Assembly (NCBI GenBank): GCA_035760705.1
Contig: DASTSL010000128.1
Span: 1 to 64,000, forward strand
DNA: 64,000 nt
DNA from: Allomeiothermus sp035760705
GTDB lineage: Bacteria > Deinococcota > Deinococci > Deinococcales > Thermaceae
Direction: 5' to 3'
A program made the position numbers and the translations under genes. A model generated the notes under the pieces. The model saw nothing but the letters and a program-made list of their open reading frames with translations. It ran no database searches and was not told where the DNA came from. The first letter of the stretch is position 1. Each line of letters begins with the position of its first letter. This document shows positions 7,339-17,025 of this stretch, piece by piece.

Positions 7339-8079
7339 TTAGGACTGTTCCTCGCGGTCGGGTTCGTTGCGGGCTTCGGCCAAGCGGCTCTTCCCGATGG
7401 CATAAAAGCTCCCCAGCAGGAAGATGATCCCGGTGACCCCCAGGAAAAAAGCCTGGCTGAGGTGAACCACCCACTCGCCGTGGTGGGCGATCTGCTCGGC
7501 GAAGCCATCCCAGCCCTCCAGGGCCAGCTTGAGCCCGGCCCAACCCACCAGCAAAAAGGCCACCGACTCCAGGGCCGGGTAACGGTCCAAAAGCCGCACC
7601 AGCCAGCTCGCCGCCAGCCAGATCAGGGCCATCCCGATAAAGGCCCCGCCGATCACCAGCAGATACTCCTTGGTCACCGCCACCACCACCAGGATTGAAT
7701 CGATGGAGAAAGCCAGGTTGACCAGGTTGAGCTGCAACACCACTGCCCAGAACCCTGCCATCTTGGGGGCCAAGGTCGGGGCGGTTTCTTCCTCGCCCCG
7801 ACCCCGCCGCAGTTGGATGAAGTGATTGAAGGTCAGGTACATCAGGTACAACCCCCCCAGCACCTCCACCCACCACAACCGGATCAGGTACACCGCTAGG
7901 GCGATGGCCACCGCCCGCAGGAAGAGCGCCCCGATCAGACCCCAGAACATCGCCCGGGGCCGCTGCCGTGCGGAGAGGGGCCGCACGATGACTGCCAGCA
8001 CCATGGCGTTGTCGGCGGAGAGCAAAGCCTCGAGCGCGACGATGGTCAGGAGGATGGGGATCGCGCTCGCCAAGTCCAT
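7339..8079 (-). CDS. TerC family integral membrane protein 3
   Basis: 246-residue third TerC paralogue with EALLSADNAMVLAVIV and NLAFSIDSILVVVAV motifs and about seven membrane segments. ATG at 8079 is preceded by TATAGT 8 nt upstream. Between it and the esterase lies a structured segment that ends in a T-run. Three different TerC genes in a row suggest either divided metal specificity or dosage; only the first has the Mn2+ riboswitch. Confidence 0.87.
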   Translation of the reverse strand: MDLASAIPILLTIVALEALLSADNAMVLAVIVRPLSARQRPRAMFWGLIGALFLRAVAIALAVYLIRLWWVEVLGGLYLMYLTFNHFIQLRRGRGEEETAPTLAPKMAGFWAVVLQLNLVNLAFSIDSILVVVAVTKEYLLVIGGAFIGMALIWLAASWLVRLLDRYPALESVAFLLVGWAGLKLALEGWDGFAEQIAHHGEWVVHLSQAFFLGVTGIIFLLGSFYAIGKSRLAEARNEPDREEQS

Positions 8080-8087
8080 AGCGCTTT

Positions 8088-8093
8088 ACTATA
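8088..8093 (-). promoter_or_regulatory. -10 box upstream of TerC3
   Basis: TATAGT on the minus strand, 8 nt before ATG 8079 and directly after a T-run. Confidence 0.45.
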
Positions 8094-8097
8094 AGCG

Positions 8098-8173
8098 AAA
8101 AAATCCCCCTCGAGCGTTAGGTTGCGCCCGGGGATCGGCCCAGGGGTTGGGCAAAGCCCTGGCGTGGGCGCAA
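8098..8173 (-). terminator. Structured terminator or attenuator between the esterase and TerC3
   Basis: An outer inverted repeat TTGCGCCC/GGGCGCAA (8122-8129, 8166-8173) encloses CCAGGG/CCCTGG (8140-8145, 8157-8162). A second stem, ATCCCC/GGGGAT (8130-8135 with 8103-8108), is followed by TTTTTT. The outer repeat and the second stem cannot easily coexist. The simplest reading is the esterase terminator; an attenuator for TerC3 is possible. Confidence 0.5.
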
Positions 8174-8190
8174 TCTCCCGCCCGATCCGC

Positions 8191-9153
8191 TTAGCGCCCG
8201 AAGAGGAACCGCAGCCCCGGAGCCAGCCCCTGCCGCCAGGTCATCCAGTTGTGCCCGCTGGGGCGCTCGTGGTAGGCGTGGGGGTAGCCCTTGTCGGCCA
8301 GCACGGCGGCGAACCGCCGGTTGGGGGCCAGCAGCCACTCGATCTGCCCGGTCTCGCAGTAAAAACGCAGCGGTAAACGCTCGGCCTGGGCGTACTGCGC
8401 GGTGAGCCATTCGGGAGCGGTGTAGCGGTTCTCACTCCCCGGCTCGGCGGTGAGACAGGCTGACTGGGTGCCGACTTTCTGGAACTTATCGGGGTTGCGG
8501 AAAGCGATCCAGGCCGAGACCAAGCCCCCTAGCGAAGCGCCCCACAGGGCCCGCTCGGGGGTCGGGCCGTACTGGGATTCCACCGCGGGGATCAGCTCCT
8601 CGAGCAAAAACCGCTCGTAATGCTCGTCGAAGGTGTACTCGCGGGCGCGGTCCTCCGGCTCGACAAAGACCATCCGGAGCGGCTGGATCTCGCCCCGCTC
8701 GCACAGCGCCTCGGCGATATCGGCGAACTGGGCCGTGCGGTAGTAGGCCACCCCGTCCTGTACGTAGAGGGTGGCTGCGGGCTCGCCGGAAGGCTCGTAG
8801 ACGTAATAGCGCCGGGAGGCCTGGTACACCTTGGACTCGAGCCGGTGGCGGTGTACCCCCTTGCCCTCGCCGTGGGGCAGCGGGGGGGCTTCAAAGCGGA
8901 AGCCGGGCAGCTCGACCGCGCGGGGATAGGTCCACCAGGGGTTTTGCGCCTTGTGAGGGTTATCCGGGTCGGGGAAGGGCCGCCCCGATTCGTCCATGAA
9001 GGCGTACTCGAGGTAGGCCCCGGCGGGGAACTCGAGCCTGACTGGTTCCGAGATCGGCAGGGGTTTTTTGTCCCAGTCGGTGAAGTCACCGATGAGGAAA
9101 CGGGCCTGGGCCGGGGGGATGAAGGTCACCTGGCGGTTGCGAACCTCGACCAT
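8191..9153 (-). CDS. Fes/esterase-D-like alpha/beta hydrolase
   Basis: 320 residues from ATG 9153. The N-terminal 90 residues form an E-set/carbohydrate-module-like domain (FLIGDFTDWDKKPLP). The C-terminal part is an enterochelin-esterase-type hydrolase with the nucleophile elbow GASLGG and a C-terminal SGHNW that supplies the catalytic His. The frame is open further upstream, but that extension is out-of-frame cas3 relic sequence; TAATTT at 9161-9166 lies 7 nt before the ATG and fits a leaderless start. Substrate unknown. Confidence 0.82.
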   Translation of the reverse strand: MVEVRNRQVTFIPPAQARFLIGDFTDWDKKPLPISEPVRLEFPAGAYLEYAFMDESGRPFPDPDNPHKAQNPWWTYPRAVELPGFRFEAPPLPHGEGKGVHRHRLESKVYQASRRYYVYEPSGEPAATLYVQDGVAYYRTAQFADIAEALCERGEIQPLRMVFVEPEDRAREYTFDEHYERFLLEELIPAVESQYGPTPERALWGASLGGLVSAWIAFRNPDKFQKVGTQSACLTAEPGSENRYTAPEWLTAQYAQAERLPLRFYCETGQIEWLLAPNRRFAAVLADKGYPHAYHERPSGHNWMTWRQGLAPGLRFLFGR

Positions 9154-9160
9154 AGCCCTC

Positions 9161-9166
9161 AAATTA
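9161..9166 (-). promoter_or_regulatory. -10 box of a leaderless esterase promoter
   Basis: TAATTT on the minus strand, 7 nt before ATG 9153. It lies inside the cas3-relic tail, so this promoter arose in or next to decayed DNA. Confidence 0.45.
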
Positions 9167-9241
9167 TCGCATCCACCCCGAACGGTTTGCCGCCGAGCTT
9201 TCGCGGCAGCGCTTCGCCAAAACCCTGGCGATGTGCGATCA

Positions 9242-9390
9242 GCCATAGGCCTGCCCCACCGAGTCCAGCGGCCCTGGGGCCCGGTAAACCATGGGGAAGT
9301 CCAGGTCCACGCCCACTTCGACCAATTGGGTCGAGACCACCCGGCAGGGAAGGTTGCGCTCCAGGCGGTCATGGCGGCCGAGCGGTGATG
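9242..9390 (-). pseudogene. Relic of a CRISPR-associated helicase Cas3
   Basis: A short minus-strand frame reads CRVVSTQLVEVGVDLDF, then PMVYRAPGPLDSVGQA, before an in-frame TGA. This is the superfamily-2 helicase motif V/VI region in its Cas3 form (VSTQL-E-GVD-DF, PLDS--QA-GR). The arginine-finger segment after QA is lost, and there is no upstream helicase. No other cas gene or CRISPR array is present in the window, so this is a fragment left by loss of a type I locus. Confidence 0.75.
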
Positions 9391-9398
9391 CCCAGCGG

Positions 9399-9719
9399 AT
9401 GCAAGTGCTGCCCAGCCTCGAGGGCAGCTACGAGCGGCTATTCCATCAGGCTGCTGAAGAGGGCCCAGCGAACTTCTGGCTCGACCTGCGTGAAGAGAGC
9501 CCGGCGGTAGAACTGCTCGAGGTTGAGCGCTTGGAGCGGGCCATCGGGGTCATCTACCGGCCCCAGACCGAGCGGATGAGCCATTACTTCGAGGCCCGCC
9601 TGCCCCGGCAGTTCGACTTCGTGCTGCACTTCGACGAGACCCAGGCCCTCGAGCCCTTGGAGCGCTCGAGCGGCTGGGAACGGGATGAACTCCCCGAGAC
9701 CTACCCCAGCGGGGTTTGA
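9399..9719 (+). pseudogene. 3' remnant of an erythromycin esterase family gene
   Basis: The plus-strand frame reads GSYERLFHQ, then ERAIGVIYRPQTERMSHYFE, RLPRQFDFVLHFDET and ends ETYPSGV. This is the C-terminal quarter of erythromycin-esterase-like proteins, whose catalytic N-terminal domain is absent. It abuts the cas3 relic in opposite orientation, so the junction near 9390-9399 is a rearrangement breakpoint. Any product would be inactive. Confidence 0.75.
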
Positions 9720-9736
9720 CCCCAGGGGGCTTGAGG

Positions 9737-12145
<2,409 letters not shown>

Positions 12146-12217
12146 ACCTATATGCGAAGCATACACCGCGGTCTTTTAAAAAGAAGGCCAGCCCTCGGGG
12201 AGAGGGGAGGGATCGCT

Positions 12218-12415
12218 TCAGGACTTGGGGGTCTCGCTGGGCTTGGCTTCGGCCTCCACCGACTGCCCGAAGCTCTCGCGGATCTCCTGGGTGCTGTGTT
12301 TGAACTCACGGATGGCCTGACCCAGACTGCGGCCCAACTCGGGCAATTTACGCGGCCCAAAGAGCAACAGCGCTACCAGCAGAATCACCAAAATCTCCGG
12401 CATTCCCAGGTTCAT
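12218..12415 (-). CDS. tatA: Twin-arginine translocase subunit TatA/TatE
   Basis: 65 residues: an N-terminal membrane helix (PEILVILLVALLLFGPRKLPELGRSLG, with the FGPRKLPELG hinge), an amphipathic helix with IREFKHST, and an acidic tail. These are the TatA/E hallmarks. A GGGGG site precedes the ATG at 12415; longer in-frame extensions upstream lack conservation. It would form the Tat pore with TatC, which is not in this window. Confidence 0.9.
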   Translation of the reverse strand: MNLGMPEILVILLVALLLFGPRKLPELGRSLGQAIREFKHSTQEIRESFGQSVEAEAKPSETPKS

Positions 12416-12479
12416 CTCAACCCCCTGACCGGGCAAAAGTACAGCCCCGGCGTGAACTGAAGGTGAAATTAGTCGCTCC

Positions 12480-12511
12480 TTCAGCCAAACCTCAGCCCCA
12501 TGTGGCAAAGC
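12480..12511 (+). promoter_or_regulatory. NTCAGC-array promoter (degenerate) of mscS
   Basis: TTCAGC (12480) and CTCAGC (12491) are 11 bp apart. N5 and N4 then lead to CAAAGC at 12506-12511, 7 nt before ATG 12519, which implies a leaderless transcript. Only two hexamers are good and the -10 lacks the final T, so this is a weak member. Confidence 0.5.
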
Positions 12512-12518
12512 TTAGGCT

Positions 12519-13361
12519 ATGGCTGACTTCTCTCCTGCTTTGGTCCGTGCTCACAGCCTGGTCAAATCCGTGGTGGCGAGCCTTCCTAATCTGCTCATCG
12601 CTATCTTGGTTCTGCTGATCTTTATCGGCATCTCGAGGCTCATCAACCACCTCATCCAGCGCATCCTGACCAACCGCCTGCACTCGGCCAACCTGGGCTA
12701 CGTGCTGGGCCGGTTGGTGGCCTGGCTGGTCATCACCGCGGGTAGCTTCGTGGCGCTCTCGGTGGTGGTGCCCAGCCTCTCGGCGGGCGACCTGGTGCAA
12801 CTCTTAGGGATTGCCAGCGTGGCGGTGGGCTTCGCCTTCCGCGACATCTTCCAGAACTTCCTGGCCGGGATCCTGCTGTTGTTGACCCAGCCCTTTCACG
12901 TGGGCGACCGTATCCAGGTCAAGGGTTACGACGGCGTGGTGGAGGACATCCAGACCCGTGCCACCCGCATCCGCAACGACGACGGGGAACTGGTGGTGGT
13001 GCCCAACGCCACCCTCTTCACCGAGTCGGTGACGGTACGGCGGCGGGGCCACCGCCGTAGGCTCGAGGTGGAGTTCAGCCTCAAGGGGGCGAGCATCGGG
13101 GACGCCAAGACCCGCATCCTCGAGGCCATCCGGGCCCTGCCCAGCGTGGCCCCGGACTCCCACCCCGAGGTGCTGGTCTCGGCCATCTCGCCGGATAGCG
13201 CGACCTTCAAGGTGCGCTGGTGGATCACCGGGAAGACCCGCGGCACCGAGTCCAAAAACCAGGTCATGGAGGCCATCCAACAGGTGTTGGCAGCCAAGGA
13301 AGAAGAGGAAAAAGCCGAACAGGCCACCGATTCGGCTCAACCCACCGCTCAGCCCGCCTAG
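12519..13361 (+). CDS. mscS: Small-conductance mechanosensitive channel, MscS family
   Basis: 280 residues. Three N-terminal hydrophobic segments (about residues 20-45, 65-90 and 95-125) end in the pore helix region GIASVAVGFAFRDIFQNFLAGILLLLTQPF. The beta-domain follows with HVGDRIQVKGYDGVVEDIQTRATRIR and VVVPNATLFTESV. The C-terminal domain ends in a charged glutamate/lysine tail. The channel releases solutes upon hypo-osmotic shock. Its promoter is a degenerate member of the array family. Confidence 0.92.
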   Translation: MADFSPALVRAHSLVKSVVASLPNLLIAILVLLIFIGISRLINHLIQRILTNRLHSANLGYVLGRLVAWLVITAGSFVALSVVVPSLSAGDLVQLLGIASVAVGFAFRDIFQNFLAGILLLLTQPFHVGDRIQVKGYDGVVEDIQTRATRIRNDDGELVVVPNATLFTESVTVRRRGHRRRLEVEFSLKGASIGDAKTRILEAIRALPSVAPDSHPEVLVSAISPDSATFKVRWWITGKTRGTESKNQVMEAIQQVLAAKEEEEKAEQATDSAQPTAQPA

Positions 13362-13538
13362 CCGGAGGGTGCTCGTGGGGTTTTCCCCGCCGCTCGCCGA
13401 TAATCGGAGTTGCCCGTAGGGCTCAATGGTCAGCATTCAGTACCAACCATCAGGGCGCACCGGATCACCAACCTGCCAGCGTGTGACGAGGGCACCCCTA
13501 AGGAGTGCCCCTACAAAAAGAATGCTGAATTGGCTGAC

Positions 13539-13691
13539 CTATACCCGGCGGCGACCGGTGAACAGCCCGATGATAAAGAGCACCACCCCGATGATGAGCG
13601 CCCAGTAGATCAGGGTCCCGCCGATCTTGAGGATCAGCCCCAGCAGCCACAACAGGATAAAAATGCCGCCAATGTAGTACAGAACGGACAT
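13539..13691 (-). CDS. Small membrane protein, lmo0937 family
   Basis: 50 residues, nearly all hydrophobic: MSVLYYIGGIFILLWLLGLI, a second segment ALIIGVVLFIIGLF and a basic end TGRRRV. This matches the lmo0937/DUF5670 type of two-helix stress-associated membrane peptides. ATG 13691 is chosen because upstream sequence is not hydrophobic or conserved. No array is seen upstream. Confidence 0.7.
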   Translation of the reverse strand: MSVLYYIGGIFILLWLLGLILKIGGTLIYWALIIGVVLFIIGLFTGRRRV

Positions 13692-13815
13692 CAGACACCT
13701 CGTTTCTTGGAGCAAGCCGGCGCTGTCGGAAGACGGCGAGCCCCGGTTCACCTGCCAAGGTAGAGCGTTTACATCTTCCAGGTGTGGGCGACACCACACC
13801 TTTGGTGCAAACACC

Positions 13816-15453
13816 TTAGGAGCGCCGGATGTAAATTTTCGCGGAGGAGGCCGGAAAGTCCTCGCTGAGCTGAGCGCCGCTGACCTCGAGGTCGTAGCCG
13901 AAGGTTAGCTCGCGCCAGGCCCCGTCGGGGAAGGGCAGGGTGAGGGTCTGGTCGGTGTCGTGCAGGTTCGCCACCACGATCACCTCGCCCTGGCCGTAGC
14001 CGCGCCGGTAGGCGACCACCCCGGCCTCCGCGCTCAAGTAGAGGGGCTCGAGGTCCTCGCTCTTGAGGGCCGGGATTTCCCGCCGCAGCCGGGCCAAGAA
14101 GGCATAGTGCTCCTTGAGGTGGAGCCCGTAGTCGTGCTCGAGCAGCCCCCACTGCAAAGGCCGCACCTCCATGTCGCGCTCGCGGTGCCCGCCGAACTCC
14201 TGGCCCTGGTAGAGCATGGGGTTGCCCACTGCAGTAAAGAGCAAAGTAGCCCCCAGCTTGTTTTTGCGAAAGGCTTTGTCCCCGGTGATCCCGGCCTCGG
14301 CCAGCACCCGCATCAGGGTGTGCTCGTCGTGGGACTCGAGGTAGTTGACCACCCGCGCCGGGGAGACATAACCGTGATTGCGGGGCTGCAACGCCTCGAG
14401 CATCGCCGCCGGGTCGAAGCTTTTGCCGCGCACCTCGCACTCGCAAAGGGTAGCCACCGCCTGAAGTTCGAACGCCTGGTGCCAGGCCCCGTCGGCGGGG
14501 CCAGAGGGGGTGGCGATGGCCGGGTTCTCGGGAAGCTGCTCGGCCACCACGTAAAAGGGTTTACCCCCGGCTTTATCCTTGCACAGGTCGCGCACCGCCT
14601 GGACGAACTCGAAGCTGTCCAAGATGGCGGTGGCGTCAAGGCGGTAGCCGTCCACGTGGTACTCCTGCACCCAGAAGGCCGCCACCTCGAGCCCGAACCG
14701 GAACGCGGGCCGCACCCCCAGGGTGTCGTCGAAGCGCTCATAGTCGAACTTGGGGCCAAAGGAAAGCTCGCCCTCGCGGGGGTCGCGGTACCAGTAGTAG
14801 AAGTCGATGTGGTTGAGCGGGGCCTCGGTGTCGGAGTGGTTGAAGACCATGTCCAGGATGACCCGCATCCCCCTAGCGTGGCACTCGTCCACCAACCGTT
14901 TGAAGTCTTGCGGGTTGCCGTAGCCGGGCTCGAGGGCGAAGAAGTGGCGGGGCAGGTAGCCCCAGGAGCGTTCGCCCCGGAAAGCCTTCACCGGCATCAG
15001 CTCCACTGCGTTCACCCCCAGGTCGCGCAGGTAGTCGAGCCGCCTTACCAAGCCCTCGAAGGTGCTCGGCTTATCCCCCTCCCAGGCGAACTCGCCCACG
15101 TGCAGCTCGTAGATCACCAGCTCGTCGTCCTGGGGCAGCGGCACGTGGTCGTGCTGCCAGGGGTAGTCGGGGGCGGTGGTCAGGTCTTGGCCATCGCGGA
15201 GAATGATCACCGAAGCCTCGCCGCTCTGGGGATCCACCATCCGGGCTTGGGGGTCGGTGACCTCCACCACCCGGCCCTCCATGAAGGGCGAGAGCGACTT
15301 GAGGCGAAATTTGTAGCAGTGCCGCCCCTCGGGCAAGTCCACCTCGGCCCGCCAGGTGCCGCTCTGGTCCTTGTGCATCGCGACCGGCTCATCGCTCCAC
15401 GAGCCGACCAGCTCGACTTTCTCTAGATGCGGTGCGAACAGTTTGAACTCCAT
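13816..15453 (-). CDS. GH13 family alpha-glucan hydrolase or branching-type enzyme
   Basis: 545 residues from ATG 15453 (GGAG 5 nt upstream). An N-terminal glycogen-binding E-set/CBM48-like domain (FKLFAPHLEKVELVGSW) precedes a GH13 barrel. Motif I is DMVFNHS, motif II is GYRLDATAIL with the nucleophile Asp, motif III has the acid/base Glu in VVAEQLPENP, and motif IV has the transition-state Asp in NYLESHDEHTL. The layout resembles malto-oligosyltrehalose trehalohydrolase or a short branching enzyme; I cannot choose between them. It is under an array promoter 132 nt upstream. Confidence 0.85.
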   Translation of the reverse strand: MEFKLFAPHLEKVELVGSWSDEPVAMHKDQSGTWRAEVDLPEGRHCYKFRLKSLSPFMEGRVVEVTDPQARMVDPQSGEASVIILRDGQDLTTAPDYPWQHDHVPLPQDDELVIYELHVGEFAWEGDKPSTFEGLVRRLDYLRDLGVNAVELMPVKAFRGERSWGYLPRHFFALEPGYGNPQDFKRLVDECHARGMRVILDMVFNHSDTEAPLNHIDFYYWYRDPREGELSFGPKFDYERFDDTLGVRPAFRFGLEVAAFWVQEYHVDGYRLDATAILDSFEFVQAVRDLCKDKAGGKPFYVVAEQLPENPAIATPSGPADGAWHQAFELQAVATLCECEVRGKSFDPAAMLEALQPRNHGYVSPARVVNYLESHDEHTLMRVLAEAGITGDKAFRKNKLGATLLFTAVGNPMLYQGQEFGGHRERDMEVRPLQWGLLEHDYGLHLKEHYAFLARLRREIPALKSEDLEPLYLSAEAGVVAYRRGYGQGEVIVVANLHDTDQTLTLPFPDGAWRELTFGYDLEVSGAQLSEDFPASSAKIYIRRS

Positions 15454-15585
15454 GTGGTCTCCTGGGGACGGGCATGACCGCCCTCCCGCCCCTCGAGTTG
15501 AACGGCTCGCTCCCTGGGCGGGCACCGGCTCAGGATGCCCGCCTACGGAAGCTTATCCAGGCTGGAATCTGCCCAACCTCAGCCC

Positions 15586-15639
15586 ATCTAAGGCCACCAG
15601 CCTAATTGCAGCCTGTGGCCGCGCTTAACAAGGGCTGAA
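15586..15639 (-). promoter_or_regulatory. NTCAGC-array promoter of the GH13 gene
   Basis: Minus-strand hexamers TTCAGC / TTAAGC / CACAGG / ATTAGG at exact 11-bp steps, then N5, N4 and -10 TTAGAT (15586-15591). The last hexamers are degenerate but the spacing to the -10 is exact. Confidence 0.7.
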
Positions 15640-15672
15640 CCCGCCGACCCTAAAGAGAGTTCAGCCTGAGCT

Positions 15673-16818
15673 TCAGAGCGCAAGCAGCGGCTCGAGCAGG
15701 CGTTGCTGGCGGGCCAGTTCCTCGGCCAAAGGCCGGTAGACCTGGCGCCGTCCCGACGAGTCGGAATAGCCGAGGAGCCCCACCGCGCAACACCGCCGGT
15801 CGTCCCAGGCCGGGTAGTCGGCCACCGGGTAGAAGCAGATGCCCTCCACCGGAATTCCGGCCTTGATCGCGGCTTGCACCTCGCCCGCCACGTAGGCCAG
15901 CCAGGGGGCCCGCGCTTCGTTCTCGGCGCCGGTCTCCGCCACGAATAAGGGCCGCCGGTAGCGCTGGTAGACCTCGCGCAGGATCTCCCGGAAAGGACGG
16001 TAAAGGGCGTCGCCGGGACGCAGGGGGCGCAGAGCCTCGCCCTTCTCGACGTGGATCCACTCGTTGGCCGGGTAAAAGTTGAGCCCCAACACGTCCAAGA
16101 AGCGCTCGTGTCCGCCCAGCTCGGGGCATAGCCGCCCGGCGATCATGTCCCAGGCCTGGAACATCGAACGGCGGTAGGCTTCGGCTGCCGGAGCATCCCA
16201 GGGGCGCTCGGGGGCCGCGACGATGTGGATGACCGGCTCCGGGCTCACGATGCGGCCCTGGGGGAGCACCTCCCACACCGCCTGGGTCGCGGCGATAAAG
16301 GCCCGGACCAGTTGGCGCTTGAGTTCGTCCCCCCGGCCCACCGCGAAGGGGTTGAAAAATCCCTCGTCCCCGCCGCCCCAGGCCAGGAAGGAGATCTCGT
16401 TGACCGGGCTCACCATCACCGGGCCCCTGGACTCCCGGGCCAGCAAAAGGGCGAAGGCTCGAGCCAGCCCGGCGAAGTGCTCCACAAAAGCTGGGGAGAA
16501 CACCTCCAGAAAATCCGGCCAGCCGTAGTGAAACAAATCCCAGATGACCTGGGTATTGGTTTCGCGGGCGGCCCGGATCATCGGCAACTCCGAGCTGAAG
16601 TCGTAGACCCTCGGCTCCCGCTCGACGCGGTGCCAGCGGATGCCGCTGCGTACAGTGCGGATTCCCAGGCTGTGCAGTTGGCGGAAATCCGTGGCTGCCT
16701 GGCGGTCGTGGCCGGTCTCGGCTAAAAGATCGCGCCGCTCGCCTTCTCGGGTACGGAACGAGGAACACTCGAAGCCACCCAAGAAAAAACTGGCAAACAA
16801 GGGGCGTGACTTGATCAC
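15673..16818 (-). CDS. Clan GH-A glycoside hydrolase (GH1-like)
   Basis: 381 residues with a beta/alpha-barrel of the GH1/GH5 clan. SPVNEISFLAW provides the acid/base Glu and FVAETGAENEA the nucleophile Glu. GIRWHRVER and LFHYGWPDF match substrate-site strands. Probably a beta-glycosidase, but it is shorter than classical GH1 enzymes. GTG 16818 follows GGGAGG. It is one of several hydrolases around the galactofuranose genes, which suggests exopolysaccharide or compatible-sugar turnover. Confidence 0.78.
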   Translation of the reverse strand: MIKSRPLFASFFLGGFECSSFRTREGERRDLLAETGHDRQAATDFRQLHSLGIRTVRSGIRWHRVEREPRVYDFSSELPMIRAARETNTQVIWDLFHYGWPDFLEVFSPAFVEHFAGLARAFALLLARESRGPVMVSPVNEISFLAWGGGDEGFFNPFAVGRGDELKRQLVRAFIAATQAVWEVLPQGRIVSPEPVIHIVAAPERPWDAPAAEAYRRSMFQAWDMIAGRLCPELGGHERFLDVLGLNFYPANEWIHVEKGEALRPLRPGDALYRPFREILREVYQRYRRPLFVAETGAENEARAPWLAYVAGEVQAAIKAGIPVEGICFYPVADYPAWDDRRCCAVGLLGYSDSSGRRQVYRPLAEELARQQRLLEPLLAL

Positions 16819-16967
16819 AGCATCACCCTCCCAAATACCCCTCGAGGAATGGCAGATACCCCTGCTGGGGATGTTTGCTTAACCGGTTCGACACGGGTAA
16901 ACCCCACACCCGGTCTTGCTACTGCGGATGCGTGCGGAGGGGATCGACACCTCCGGCAACGGGCCTC

Positions 16968-17010
16968 AGCTAAGCCGATACCCTTGAGGATAAGCTGAGT
17001 CTGGTCTGAG
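16968..17010 (-). promoter_or_regulatory. NTCAGC-array promoter of the GH-A hydrolase
   Basis: Minus-strand CTCAGA / CTCAGC / CTCAAG at 11-bp steps, then N5, N4 and TTAGCT at 16968-16973. A fourth hexamer is not recognisable. The start codon is 149 nt downstream. Confidence 0.6.
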
Positions 17011-17025
17011 CCGAGACGGGGCGCT

